From Allosalinactinospora lopnorensis (GTDB lineage Bacteria > Actinomycetota > Actinomycetes > Streptosporangiales > Streptosporangiaceae), in contig NZ_LAJC01000047.1 of the NCBI RefSeq assembly GCF_000981225.1, forward strand, positions 1 to 46,479: 46,479 bases of DNA. Reading direction: 5' to 3'. The translations under genes were made by a program, and so were the position numbers. The notes beneath the pieces were generated by a model that saw nothing but the letters and a program-made list of their open reading frames with translations, was not told the DNA's origin and did not search any database. Every line of letters starts with the position of its first letter. Positions within the stretch are counted from its first letter, which is position 1. This document shows positions 17,253 to 24,964 of this stretch, one piece after another.

Positions 17253-18923
17253 CTAGTCGGGCAGGTGGTCCAAGCCGTAGGCGTCGAGAGCGGCCTCGGT
17301 CGCCACCGCGACATCGCGGCGCTCGAAGGCCTTCGACAGCGCCGCTTGGACCTTATCGCCAATCCGGCCGGGGTGGGGAACTCGGATCTTGCGCAGGTAT
17401 TGGGCCTGGAACCGCAGTGTGCCTCCGCGCATTTTGACGCCGTAGGCGTGCACGAAGGCCTCAGCGATGCCGGAGATCAGCAGCCCGCCCAGCACGCGCA
17501 GGTCCCAGTCCTGGGAGGTGATGTAGTACAGGTTGTGGTGCGGGTAGAAGCCGCCCTCGTCCAGCACCGGGTGGATGGTGGTCTTCATGTCCGGCAGTAG
17601 CAACTTGGAGCGGCCGATGAGGGAGTGGTCGACCTTGTCGATGGTCTTGTACCAGCGCTCGGGTTGCTTGACGGCCACATAGCGCCGGCGCAGCACGGCG
17701 GCGTGCGCGGTGAGGTAGCGGCGCAGCCGCGGCAGGTCGTCCAGGCAGACCAGGTTCCCGGCGGGGGTCCACGGGTTGATCAGGTAGTGGCCCTGCCAGG
17801 TGAAGGTGCCCGAGGCGATGTCGCGCACCATCGCCAGCGGCAGCAGGCACTCGGGTTCGACGATGTCGGGGTCGGTGGTGATGAAGACCTTGTCGGCGCC
17901 GGTGGCCACACCGATACTCACCCGTGTGGCGCCGTGAGGGTCTTCCAGGGTGGGGAAGCGGTCGGTGAGGTCTTCCAGCAGCGCCAAGCGCGCCGGGGAG
18001 GCCGCCGGCCAGAAGTCGCCGCCGCTGAACCAGTGGGGCAGCCGCACCGCCCGCACGCCCCAGCGCTCCAGCCCGCCTCCGCCCGCGCGGCACCACTCCA
18101 CCAGTTGGGCGGCGTCCTGGGGGGTGAAGGAGCGGGTGGCCTCGGCGGCCACGACCTCGCCCTGAGGGCGGCTGCTGAGGACGGTGATGGCCGGGTAAGC
18201 CGCAACCTGCTCTTCGAAGGCGTCTACATCGTGCATGGACAGCACCACGTCCACGCTGTACTCGCGCCCGACGAGTTCGCGCAGCCGGGCGCCGTACTGA
18301 TTGTGCATCCAACGGTCCGCGCAGATGAAGCCCAGCACCCCGCCGGGGTTCAGGCTGCGCAAGGCGGCCTCGTAGAAACCGACGTAGACATCGGCGCGCC
18401 CGCCCATGGTGGGATGCGCGGACCGGTAGGCCGCCATCCGCGCCGCAGGTACATCCTCCAGGCGGATGTAGGGCGGGTTGCCCACCACAACGTCCGCGCC
18501 CGACGCGGTCGGCCGGGCCAAAAGGTAGTCGCCCTGGCCGACCCAGTGCTGCGCGCAGCGCCGGGCCTCATCAGCATCCCAGCCCTGGGCGGCGAGCTCC
18601 TGATGGACCAGGACGCGGCTGTGCTCCACATTGGACTCCAGCAGGTCATAGGCGACCACTGAGCCCAGCGCATCCTCCAAGCCGCGGCCGTGGCGCCGGC
18701 AGGACTCGCCGAGCCGGCGGGAGATCGGGCCCAGGAACGCCCCGCGCCCGCAGGCCGGCTCAGCGATCACCAGCCGGGCCAGATCCCGTTCAGGGACATA
18801 GCCCACGAGATCGAGCAGCAGTTCGACCACCCAGCCGCGGGTGAACACCTCCCCGTGCTCGATCGCCTCCTGCAAAGACGGAGGGAGCACGTCACTGCCC
18901 TGGAAAAGCCCAAGCTGCGTCAC
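17253..18923 (-). CDS. N6-adenine DNA methyltransferase of the XhoI/PaeR7I-type system
   Basis: 556 residues from GTG 18923 (VTQLGLFQG). A SAM motif VIAEPACGRGAFLGP (52-66) and the catalytic motif NPPY (149-152, in GADVVVGNPPYIRLEDVP) identify an amino-methyltransferase with motifs in the gamma order I-IV. The large C-terminal half with YKTIDKVDHSLIGRSKLLLP and GGTLRFQAQYLRKIRVP is the TaqI-like specificity region. It is expected to methylate adenine in CTCGAG and so protect host DNA from the endonuclease encoded next. The frame stays open upstream to 19814, but that extension is antisense-like, overlaps a NERD-domain frame, and is rejected. Confidence 0.85.
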   Translation of the reverse strand: MTQLGLFQGSDVLPPSLQEAIEHGEVFTRGWVVELLLDLVGYVPERDLARLVIAEPACGRGAFLGPISRRLGESCRRHGRGLEDALGSVVAYDLLESNVEHSRVLVHQELAAQGWDADEARRCAQHWVGQGDYLLARPTASGADVVVGNPPYIRLEDVPAARMAAYRSAHPTMGGRADVYVGFYEAALRSLNPGGVLGFICADRWMHNQYGARLRELVGREYSVDVVLSMHDVDAFEEQVAAYPAITVLSSRPQGEVVAAEATRSFTPQDAAQLVEWCRAGGGGLERWGVRAVRLPHWFSGGDFWPAASPARLALLEDLTDRFPTLEDPHGATRVSIGVATGADKVFITTDPDIVEPECLLPLAMVRDIASGTFTWQGHYLINPWTPAGNLVCLDDLPRLRRYLTAHAAVLRRRYVAVKQPERWYKTIDKVDHSLIGRSKLLLPDMKTTIHPVLDEGGFYPHHNLYYITSQDWDLRVLGGLLISGIAEAFVHAYGVKMRGGTLRFQAQYLRKIRVPHPGRIGDKVQAALSKAFERRDVAVATEAALDAYGLDHLPD

Positions 18924-19122
18924 AGGGAGCACACTACAAGCAGAACCCCCGCAGCCCCCTGCGCCAGCAGCGATTGTGGACGAGACAAGGGTCGCTCTGG
19001 GCCGGAGCCGCTCGATAGCAGCAAAGGTGCGCGATAGGACAGTGCCCCCGGGCCTCGCGGCAGCGGACCAGCACGGAAGCTCTCGGCGGCGCCCCAGGCC
19101 TTCACGGAAAGACAAGGAGTCC

Positions 19123-19583
19123 TCACCGCTCCTGCTCCTGATAGCGCGGCGGAAGGGCCCGTTGGAGCGCGCTGATGGTGCGTTCGACGTCGGCCTCGGT
19201 GAGGCCGTCCGTTTCCTGCCTGCGCAGCCACCGGCGCACGTTGAACCCGCCGATGACATCGACGCCGCCGATACGGTGAATGTTCCAGGGCAGGGTTGGG
19301 CCGTAGACGACCAGGCCGGCACGCACCGCGACCTTTCTCTGCAGCTCGTCGGTGATGACTCGCTGGACGGCGCGGGACTTCTTCCGGACTTCCTCCAAAC
19401 ACTCGTTCTTGGAGAACCTGCCGTGATACAGCCGGTCGAGCTTGGTGTAGACCGAAAGCCGCCGATCCCAGTTCTCCGAATCGAGGAGGAACACCCCGCG
19501 CGTACCCACGATGACGTGGTCGACCGCGCCCTCGCCGCCGGGAAGCGCGCGAGCGTGCCGAACGCGGTCGGACGCTCGGACAT
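19123..19583 (-). pseudogene. NERD-domain (nuclease-related) protein fragment
   Basis: The frame ending at 19123 encodes a convincing NERD core: PGGEGAVDHVIVGTRGVFLL followed by DSENWDRRLSVYTKLDRL, then about 100 residues ending in ALQRALPPRYQEQER. No in-frame start exists before the core. The frame is open far upstream, but the first possible start is the GTG at 19509, already inside the domain. The ATG at 19583 lies in another frame and would need one added base around 19540-19542. Upstream-frame text RVRHARALPGG looks more NERD-like than the ATG frame, so 5' truncation is more likely than a single indel. It lies between the R-M genes and a hairpin. NERD proteins are presumed nucleases. Confidence 0.55.
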
Positions 19584-19586
19584 GAG

Positions 19587-19621
19587 CCGGCCCCGCCGCG
19601 AAGGGGATGCGGCGGGGCCGG
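19587..19621. terminator. Strong hairpin downstream of the tiny-gene operon
   Basis: CCGGCCCCGCCGC (19587-19599) pairs perfectly over 13 bases with 19609-19621 around a nine-base loop. On the minus strand it follows the tiny-gene operon (stop at 19694) and directly abuts the NERD fragment, with an ATG only four bases beyond. It probably terminates the operon. A genuine start immediately after such a stem would be hard to translate, which supports the NERD gene being a remnant. Confidence 0.55.
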
Positions 19622-19693
19622 AGCGCGGTGTGTCCTGTGCTCGGTGACGTTGGCCTATAAGGGTTGTCTTCCGCTTGGTTGTCGTTGGGGTGT

Positions 19694-19951
19694 CTACAGC
19701 GGGCAGGAGTGCGACATGGGGGGGCTGGAGGAGAAGCGGCATCCGGAGGCCGGGCACTGCCAGTGTGCCTGGATCGGTTCGGCGGCGGAGGGCGGCTGTT
19801 CGGTGTCGAGCCATTCGGTCAACCGCTCGCGCAACTCCAGCGAGGTCTGGCGGACCGATCCCAACCAGTAGGCGTGGTCCTCGGTGGCCTCGACCAGTTG
19901 GTCAACGAGGTCGTTGAGCGCGTGGCGCTCCTTCGGGCTCAGGTCCATCAT
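19694..19951 (-). CDS. Small protein with C-terminal Cys pair, unknown
   Basis: 85 residues. The helical N-terminal two thirds (LSPKERHALNDLVDQLVEA, LELRERLTEWLD) look like a coiled or helical-bundle protein. The C-terminus carries HWQCPASGCRFSSS, with CxxxxC and a later cysteine that could bind zinc. Start ATG 19951 overlaps the stop of the preceding gene as ATGA. Third and last gene of a tightly overlapped minus-strand operon. I do not recognise a family. Such small sets occur next to accessory regulators and in integrated elements of actinobacteria. Confidence 0.55.
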   Translation of the reverse strand: MMDLSPKERHALNDLVDQLVEATEDHAYWLGSVRQTSLELRERLTEWLDTEQPPSAAEPIQAHWQCPASGCRFSSSPPMSHSCPL

Positions 19952-20136
19952 CGCTGCGCCTTCCGGGCCTCGCGCAGCGCGTAGACGTCACCGGCGCGGT
20001 AGTAGCGCCAGCCGTGCACGGTGGCCAGGTAGCCGATCCGTCCCTTACGCGCCCAGGCCCGCATGGTGGAGGGGGAGATGTTCAGGACCTGGGCGGCCTC
20101 ACTGGTGGACAGGTAGTGGTCGGGGTGGACCTCCAT
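19948..20136 (-). CDS. Excisionase/MerR-like helix-turn-helix protein
   Basis: 62 residues from ATG 20136. The whole protein is one winged-helix domain of the HTH_17 type: YLSTSEAAQVLNISPSTMRA, then WARKGRIGYLATVHGWRYY and AGDVYALREARK. This fold is shared by phage excisionases, AlpA-like activators and BldC-like regulators, so it may be a recombination directionality factor or a local regulator. No integrase is visible in the window. Its start overlaps the stop of the upstream 57-residue gene (ATGA) and its stop overlaps the next start. Confidence 0.7.
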   Translation of the reverse strand: MEVHPDHYLSTSEAAQVLNISPSTMRAWARKGRIGYLATVHGWRYYRAGDVYALREARKAQR

Positions 20137-20309
20137 CACGCCGCCACCGCCTCGGGAAGAAGACCGAGAAGGCGATCGGCGGCGGTGGCCCAACACTGAC
20201 GCCTGGCGATCCACGCCGCGCGCAACCGCCGGTCGGCTCGCCGCCGCTGCTCAACCGCGACCAGGTAGGGGCGAATCCGCGCGCTTGGGCGCGATGGCAA
20301 ACTGATCAT
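20136..20309 (-). CDS. Small basic hypothetical protein
   Basis: 57 residues, strongly basic (RPSARIRPYLVAVEQRRRAD, RRLRAAWIARRQCW), ending LLGLLPEAVAA. ATG 20309 has GGGAG eight bases upstream; upstream in-frame starts lack such a site. It is the first gene of the three-gene overlapping operon. Nothing identifies a function; a nucleic-acid-binding role is possible from the charge alone. Confidence 0.5.
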   Translation of the reverse strand: MISLPSRPSARIRPYLVAVEQRRRADRRLRAAWIARRQCWATAADRLLGLLPEAVAA

Positions 20310-20460
20310 GTCATCAGCTCCCTGCATTAGCTGGTGGCCACGCCCTAGGGCCGCTACCACGGTCGCTAGGGCTTTTGTGTGTTCGCCCCAACCATGACGG
20401 AACCAGCATTGACCTGCCATGGAAGCCACACTTTTGAGTCTTTTTGTCGAAGTGGTCGCT

Positions 20461-20473
20461 CTTGGTCACCAAG
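20461..20473. promoter_or_regulatory. Palindrome between divergent tiny-gene operon and XRE gene
   Basis: CTTGGT-C-ACCAAG is a perfect inverted repeat 20 bases before the XRE start and within the 183-base divergent intergenic region. It is placed to bind the XRE protein or the small HTH protein. Inference from symmetry and position only. Confidence 0.4.
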
Positions 20474-20492
20474 CGGTGCGATTCTGAGGCGC

Positions 20493-21311
20493 ATGGCGAG
20501 GAGAGAGAAGACCCGATGGTTTCAGTTCGGCACCGAGCTACGTCGTCTACGGGAGCAAGCTGGGCTAACGCAACGCCAACTGGCGGACAAGATCAATCTC
20601 TCCCACACGATGCTGGGTGCGCTTGAGCGAGCGATGCGAGTTCCGCGAGCGGAGCATGCGGATGCTCTGGACGCCACCTTGGAAACAGGTGGGACCTTAC
20701 GACGCCTGTGGCAGGACCTGCACAATCAGCGGTACGTTCCGGAGTGGTTCAAGGACATCCTGATCCTGGAACGGCGCGCGGCCGAGATCAGGGCGTATGA
20801 GCCCACGACCATCCCCGGCTTGCTTCAGACCTCTGGCTACGCCCGGGCACTAGTCAAGGCCCGGTCCCCCAGTGCGCCCCCCGAGGAGGTAGAAGAGATC
20901 GTCAAGGGGCGCACGAAGCGCCTCCCCGCGATCACGGAGAATCGGTCATTGGTGCGTTTCATCATCAAGGAGGGGACGTTCTTCCGCATTGTGGGTGATG
21001 AGACGATTATGAGAGACCAACTGGGACATATTGTCCAACTCACGGAAGAGGGAAGGATCCAGGTCCAGGCGCTTCCAGACACTCCCACAAGCGCGGATCC
21101 CGGCACCCCGTTCCGGGTGATGGCGCTTAGTGACACACAGTCGGTCGGCTATGTGGAGCACACTCTAGGCGGCGTGACGTTCGACGCTCCGGACAAGGTG
21201 CGGGAGCTGTCGACCCTGTTCGGAACGTTGCAAGCGGAGGCCCATCCGTTCCCCACTTCCGTCGAGTTGATACGGAAGATTCAGGAGGATCGCTATGGAG
21301 CAGTGGCATAA
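20493..21311 (+). CDS. XRE-family regulator with DUF5753 (Scr1/WhiJ-like)
   Basis: 272 residues from ATG 20493 (GAGG five bases upstream). Residues 12-65 form an XRE helix-turn-helix (LRRLREQAGLTQRQLADKIN, LSHTMLGALERAMR). Residues 90-265 form DUF5753, with the hallmark YEPTTIPGLLQTSGYARALV and GHIVQLTEEGRIQVQALP. These WhiJ/Scr1-type proteins are found in mycelial actinobacteria beside small DUF397 proteins, which are thought to relieve their DNA binding. Exactly such a partner follows here with overlapping coding regions. Targets are probably local. Confidence 0.85.
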   Translation: MARREKTRWFQFGTELRRLREQAGLTQRQLADKINLSHTMLGALERAMRVPRAEHADALDATLETGGTLRRLWQDLHNQRYVPEWFKDILILERRAAEIRAYEPTTIPGLLQTSGYARALVKARSPSAPPEEVEEIVKGRTKRLPAITENRSLVRFIIKEGTFFRIVGDETIMRDQLGHIVQLTEEGRIQVQALPDTPTSADPGTPFRVMALSDTQSVGYVEHTLGGVTFDAPDKVRELSTLFGTLQAEAHPFPTSVELIRKIQEDRYGAVA

Positions 21312-21474
21312 GAGCAGCTACAGCCAGGGAAACGGCGGCGACTGCGTCGAGGTTGCCGAGTTGCCGGAGCAGGTGAAGGTCCGGGACACGCAGAACCGCA
21401 CCGCCGGACATCTGTCGTTTCCCCCCGCCGAATGGTCCGCCTTCCTGGCGGACCTCCGCACAGACGACCTGTAG
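21295..21474 (+). CDS. DUF397 protein, partner of the XRE regulator
   Basis: 59 residues, full length. Family features: WHKSSYSQGNGGDCVEVAEL near the start, KVRDTQNR, and LSFPPAEWSAFLADLR at the end. ATG 21295 sits inside the end of the XRE gene, with AGGAGG just upstream, so translation is coupled. DUF397 proteins act with WhiJ-like regulators in developmental control or as toxin-antitoxin-like pairs; which applies here is open. Confidence 0.9.
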   Translation: MEQWHKSSYSQGNGGDCVEVAELPEQVKVRDTQNRTAGHLSFPPAEWSAFLADLRTDDL

Positions 21475-21489
21475 ACCTCGGTAAGGCGC

Positions 21490-21514
21490 CCCCGGCCCAC
21501 CGCATGGGCCGGGG
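21490..21514. terminator. Hairpin terminator after XRE/DUF397 pair
   Basis: CCCCGGCCCA (21490-21499) pairs perfectly with TGGGCCGGGG (21505-21514) around CCGCA, 15 bases past the DUF397 stop. Confidence 0.65.
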
Positions 21515-21584
21515 CGTCTCGTGTGTGCGGGGCCGGTGGTCGGCCGAAGCGGGCGATCCTGCCGCACAGCGGCCCGGGAGACGG

Positions 21585-22271
21585 TCAGTCGTCCTCGATC
21601 AGCTCGGCCTGCACCGCGTAGATCGCGGCCTCCATGCGGGAGTGCAGGTGGAGCTTCTCCAGGATGTTGCGCACGTGGTTCTTGACCGTGTTCTCGGTGA
21701 TGAAGAGCCGCTCGCTGATGGCGCGGTTGCTCAGGCCCCGCGCGATCAGCTTGAGCACCTCCATCTCCCGGTCCGTCAGCGGGGACTCCGCGGCCTGCTG
21801 CGCGCGCACCTTGTCCCTGTCCCTGCGGGCCAGGCTGGTGAACTCCGAGATGAGTTTGGTGGCCATGGACGGGTTGAGGAACGACTGGCCGTCGGCCACC
21901 GCCCGCACCGCCTGCGGCAGTTCGGTGACGGACACCTCTTTCAGCAGGTAGCCGGTTGCTCCGGCCTTGAGCGCCTCGAAGAGGTCGTCCTCCTCGTCGC
22001 TCATCGTCAGCATCACGATCTTGGCGTTCGGCGCCGCGCTCTTGATGCCGGTGCACGCGTCGATGCCGTTCACCCGCGGCATGCGCACGTCCATCAGGAC
22101 CACGTCGGGAACCAGGTCACCGGCCTTGCGGATCGCCTCCTCACCGTCCCCAGCCTCACCCGCGACGTGGATGTCGGACTCGTCGGCGATCACAGAGACC
22201 AGGCCGCGCCGGAAGAAGGCGTGGTCGTCGACGACGAGGACTCTGATGGGCGTGGGGGGTTGCCCGCTCAC
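21585..22271 (-). CDS. NarL/LuxR-type response regulator
   Basis: 228 residues from GTG 22271 with AAAGGA upstream. Receiver domain 10-125: acidic pair D15-D16 (VLVVDDHAFFRRG), phosphoacceptor D61 (DVVLMDVRMP), T89 and K111 (YLLKEV). LuxR output domain 150-215: SPLTDREMEVLKLIARGLSN and ITENTVKNHVRNILEKLHLH. All phosphorelay residues are present, but no histidine kinase lies nearby, so it is an orphan. The extended linker with FTSLARRDRDKVRAQ is typical for actinobacterial members. Targets unknown. Confidence 0.88.
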   Translation of the reverse strand: MSGQPPTPIRVLVVDDHAFFRRGLVSVIADESDIHVAGEAGDGEEAIRKAGDLVPDVVLMDVRMPRVNGIDACTGIKSAAPNAKIVMLTMSDEEDDLFEALKAGATGYLLKEVSVTELPQAVRAVADGQSFLNPSMATKLISEFTSLARRDRDKVRAQQAAESPLTDREMEVLKLIARGLSNRAISERLFITENTVKNHVRNILEKLHLHSRMEAAIYAVQAELIEDD

Positions 22272-22603
22272 GTGTGTTTCCTTTCTCAGGGCGGGGGTCC
22301 GCTGCGCCGACATCACCCGCCGGTGCGGGGCCGACGGGATCGCCCCGACCTGGCACAGCAACCGCGGAAGGCGCCGTCGTCGTTGCAGCCTCATTCCCGC
22401 GGCCAGGACATGGGTCGGCTAGTGCATCTTCCTTTACGTCGCCGCTTCTGTACAAGGGGTGGCCCGGAGCAGGGTGGCGCTGACCAGTGGCTCATGCCTG
22501 GCAAGCGCGCTGAACTGCGGGTTTCGTCCGCCGGTTCCGCGGCGCCGCCGGACGGCGCCGCGCCTTTCCGGGGCGCGCGGGACGATCGGCCGCGGCGGAA
22601 CGG
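22272..22603. other. Intergenic region, no gene seen
   Basis: About 330 bases between the response-regulator start and the terminator hairpin of the orphan DUF397 gene. All frames give arginine/proline-rich text without motifs. The response-regulator promoter must lie here; no confident -10/-35 pair was found. Confidence 0.4.
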
Positions 22604-22644
22604 ACAGAGGAAGCCCGCCGACGGTGCCGGCGGGCTTCCTCTGT
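22604..22644. terminator. Perfect 17-bp terminator stem
   Basis: 22604-22620 and 22628-22644 are perfect inverted copies around the loop ACGGTGC. The stem begins five bases beyond the orphan DUF397 stop. It is the longest uninterrupted stem I found in the window. Confidence 0.8.
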
Positions 22645-22649
22645 ACCTG

Positions 22650-22829
22650 TCAGAGTTCGTCGTGCTTCACCGCGTCGAGGAAGCGGCTCCACTCGACGGA
22701 AGTGAACAGCAGGGTGCCGAGTTCGCGGTTCTTGGAATCGCGAACCGCGGTGGCACCCGGACCGCCGGCGACCTCGACGCAGTTTTCCAGCTGGGTGTAG
22801 CTGGATGTAAGGAACACTGATTCGCTCAT
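22650..22829 (-). CDS. Orphan DUF397 protein
   Basis: 59 residues: VFLTSSYTQLENCVEVAGGP, AVRDSKNRELG, FTSVEWSRFLDAVK. It is a clear paralogue of the DUF397 at 21295-21474, in the same length and motif order. Unlike that gene it has no XRE partner beside it, only the divergent hisE. It may act in trans with the regulator 1.5 kb away or with one elsewhere. Confidence 0.85.
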   Translation of the reverse strand: MSESVFLTSSYTQLENCVEVAGGPGATAVRDSKNRELGTLLFTSVEWSRFLDAVKHDEL

Positions 22830-23018
22830 GGCAGGAGCATTACCCCAGAGAGGTTCAGATGACGCAGGTCGTTTCCGGTACTCGGCCGCTTCCCGAGGGA
22901 GGTGCCCGCTCCGGGAGGCGCGGCGCGGGAGCGACCGGCGCCGGTTTCCGGGCCCCGTCACGACCGGGGGCGCGGTGCGCCTACTCTGGGAGGGCACGCC
23001 ACCTGTAGGAAAGTGACG

Positions 23019-23282
23019 ATGAAGACCTTCGAAGAGCTGTTCGCCGAGCTGTCCGAGAAGGCCCGCACCCGGCCCGAGGGATCGGGCACGGTCGCCGCCC
23101 TGGACGCCGGTGTGCACGGCATCGGCAAGAAGGTCGTCGAGGAGGCCGCCGAGGTCTGGATGGCCGCCGAGTACGAATCGGACGATCAGGCCGCCGAAGA
23201 GATCTCGCAGCTCCTCTACCACCTCCAGGTCCTGATGCTGGCGCGCGGCCTGCGGCTGGAGGACGTCTACAAGCATCTGTAG
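23019..23282 (+). CDS. hisE: Phosphoribosyl-ATP pyrophosphatase
   Basis: 87 residues, the normal length. Second step of histidine synthesis: PR-ATP to PR-AMP plus pyrophosphate. The MazG-like helices carry the metal-binding glutamates in [17 protein letters not shown] and [15 protein letters not shown]. Start ATG 23019 with AGGAAAG upstream. Followed 86 bases later by hisG, the usual actinobacterial pair, with a small hairpin between. Confidence 0.95.
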   Translation: MKTFEELFAELSEKARTRPEGSGTVAALDAGVHGIGKKVVEEAAEVWMAAEYESDDQAAEEISQLLYHLQVLMLARGLRLEDVYKHL

Positions 23283-23284
23283 GT

Positions 23285-23310
23285 CGGTCTCGGGTCCAGC
23301 CGCGAGACCG
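23285..23310. terminator. Hairpin between hisE and hisG
   Basis: CGGTCTCG (23285-23292) pairs with CGAGACCG (23303-23310) around a ten-base loop, starting just after the hisE stop. It may partly terminate or stabilise the transcript. I saw no leader peptide rich in histidine, so attenuation is not claimed. Confidence 0.45.
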
Positions 23311-23368
23311 GCCGTCGTCGACGTCCGCCCAGCAACGCCAGAGTCGATGAAGTAGGGGACCGCCTCCG

Positions 23369-24222
23369 ATGCCAGACCAGCTCCGTATCGCCGTACCCAA
23401 CAAGGGCCAGCTCTCCGAGCCCGCCAGCGAAATGCTCCGCGAGGCGGGGTACCGCCAGCGCAAGGACTCCCGGGACCTCGTGCTGGTGGACCCGGACAAC
23501 AACACCGAGTTCTTCTTCCTCCGCCCCAAGGACATCGCCGTCTACGTCGGCGAGGGCATACTGCAGGTCGGCATCACCGGCCGCGACATGCTGCTCGACT
23601 CCGGGGCCCGGTCGACGAGGTCCTGGCGCTCGGCTTCGGCGGGTCCACGTTCCGGTTCGCCGCACGCAACGGCGCGAACATGAAACTGGAGGACCTGAAC
23701 GGCACGCGCATCGCCACCTCCTTCGCCGGGGTGCTCGACCGCTACCTGAAGGAGCACGGGATCGACGCCCGCGTCATCCACCTCGACGGCGCCGTCGAGA
23801 GCTCGATCCGGCTGGGGGTGGCCGACGCCGTCGCCGACGTGGTGTCCACCGGCACCACGCTCCGCAACGCGGGGCTGGAACTGTTCGGGGACCCGATCCT
23901 GGAGTCCGAAGCCATCGTGATCCGGCAGAAGGGCGCCGAGGACGACCCGCAGATCGAGCAGATGCTGCGGCGGCTGCGCGGTGTCCTGGTCGCGCGCGAC
24001 TACGTGATGATGGACTACGACGTCCGCGCCGAGAGGCTCGACGCCGCCGTGGCGCTCACCCCCGGAATGGAGGGGCCCACGGTGTCCCCGCTGCACCGCG
24101 AGGGCTGGGTCGCCGTCAGGGCCATGGTGCCCCGGCGCAGCGCCCAGCAGATCATGGACGACCTGTGGGAGCTGGGTGCCCGCGCCATCCTCGTCACCGA
24201 CATCTACGCCTGTCGCCTGTGA
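23369..24222 (+). CDS. hisG: ATP phosphoribosyltransferase, long form (frameshifted)
   Basis: First, committed step of histidine synthesis. N-terminal part: [39 protein letters not shown]. The frame breaks at the CCC run 23607-23609. With one more C, DSGA continues [20 protein letters not shown], then [40 protein letters not shown] and the C-terminal ACT-like regulatory domain of long HisG ([20 protein letters not shown]). The restored protein of about 284 residues is normal for a hexameric, histidine-inhibited enzyme. An essential biosynthetic gene broken by one base in a C-run is best explained by sequence error. Confidence 0.92.
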
Positions 24223-24252
24223 AGCCGTAACCCGATCCCGCGGGAGTCCTCG

Positions 24253-24936
24253 TTGTCCTCCTCGCCGCGCGCCGGTGCCTCCGAGTCGGAGGTGATCGCC
24301 CGCGCTCCCGGAGTGACCGGGGGCGAGCTGGTGCTGCGGCGGGTCGGGGAGCACTTCGAGATCATCAGCAACGGTGTCTTCCTCATGGACACCCGCGGCG
24401 GTGCCTCCGAGCGCGAGATGGTGCGCGCCGCGCTGGCGGCGCTCCCGGCGGGGAGAACCGGTATCCGGGTGCTCATCGGGGGCCTCGGCGTGGGGTTCTC
24501 CGCGCGCGAGGCCCTCGACGACGAGCGGGTCGAGCACGTGCGGGTGGTCGAGCTGGAGCCCCGGGTCATCGAGTGGCACAGTGGCCCGCTCGCCGAGGTC
24601 GCGGGCCGCCTGCCGGAGGATCCCCGTTGCGAACTCACCCGGGCCGACTTTCTGAGCTGGCTCGGCGCGGCAACGGAGACGTTCGACGCGATCTGCGTGG
24701 ACATCGACAACGGCCCCGACTGGACCGTGGTCGAAGGCAACGACCGGCTGTACGAGCCGCCGGCGCTGGAACGGCTGGGGCGGATCCTCTCCCCGGAGGG
24801 GGTCATCGCCTTCTGGAGCGCCATGCGCGCCCCGGGCTTCGCCGCCCGCCTGGAGGAGCGGTCCAGCGCCGTACGGACCATCGAGATTCCCGCCCCGCGC
24901 GGTGAACCCGACATCGTCTACCTGGCCCGACCCTGA
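24253..24936 (+). CDS. Spermidine synthase-like methyltransferase-fold protein
   Basis: 227 residues from a TTG start at 24253 with CGGGAG upstream; no nearby ATG fits better. Rossmann motif VLIGGLGVGFSAREAL (about 75-90), ribose-binding acid in VVELEPRVIEWH, and DAICVDIDNGPDW where polyamine synthases carry the catalytic aspartate. N-terminal ISNGVFLMDTRGGASEREMV resembles the polyamine-synthase gate. Shorter than true SpeE (about 280), so aminopropyl transfer is uncertain. It lies 30 bases after hisG in the same direction. Confidence 0.7.
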   Translation: MSSSPRAGASESEVIARAPGVTGGELVLRRVGEHFEIISNGVFLMDTRGGASEREMVRAALAALPAGRTGIRVLIGGLGVGFSAREALDDERVEHVRVVELEPRVIEWHSGPLAEVAGRLPEDPRCELTRADFLSWLGAATETFDAICVDIDNGPDWTVVEGNDRLYEPPALERLGRILSPEGVIAFWSAMRAPGFAARLEERSSAVRTIEIPAPRGEPDIVYLARP

Positions 24937-24937
24937 C

Positions 24938-24954
24938 CCGGCCCTCGGGGCCGG
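24938..24954. terminator. Bidirectional hairpin between convergent genes
   Basis: CCGGCCC (24938-24944) pairs with GGGCCGG (24948-24954) in the 28-base gap between the convergent stops at 24936 and 24965. Confidence 0.5.
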
Positions 24955-24964
24955 AAGCCCCTGA

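Noticed and set aside
17253-19814. Extension of the methyltransferase frame upstream of 18923 to 19814
   Set aside because: Residues before VTQLGLFQG are Arg/Ser/Pro-rich frame noise and overlap the NERD-domain frame, which has clear protein character.
23285-23310. Histidine attenuator before hisG
   Set aside because: A hairpin exists, but no leader peptide with a run of His codons is found between hisE and hisG.
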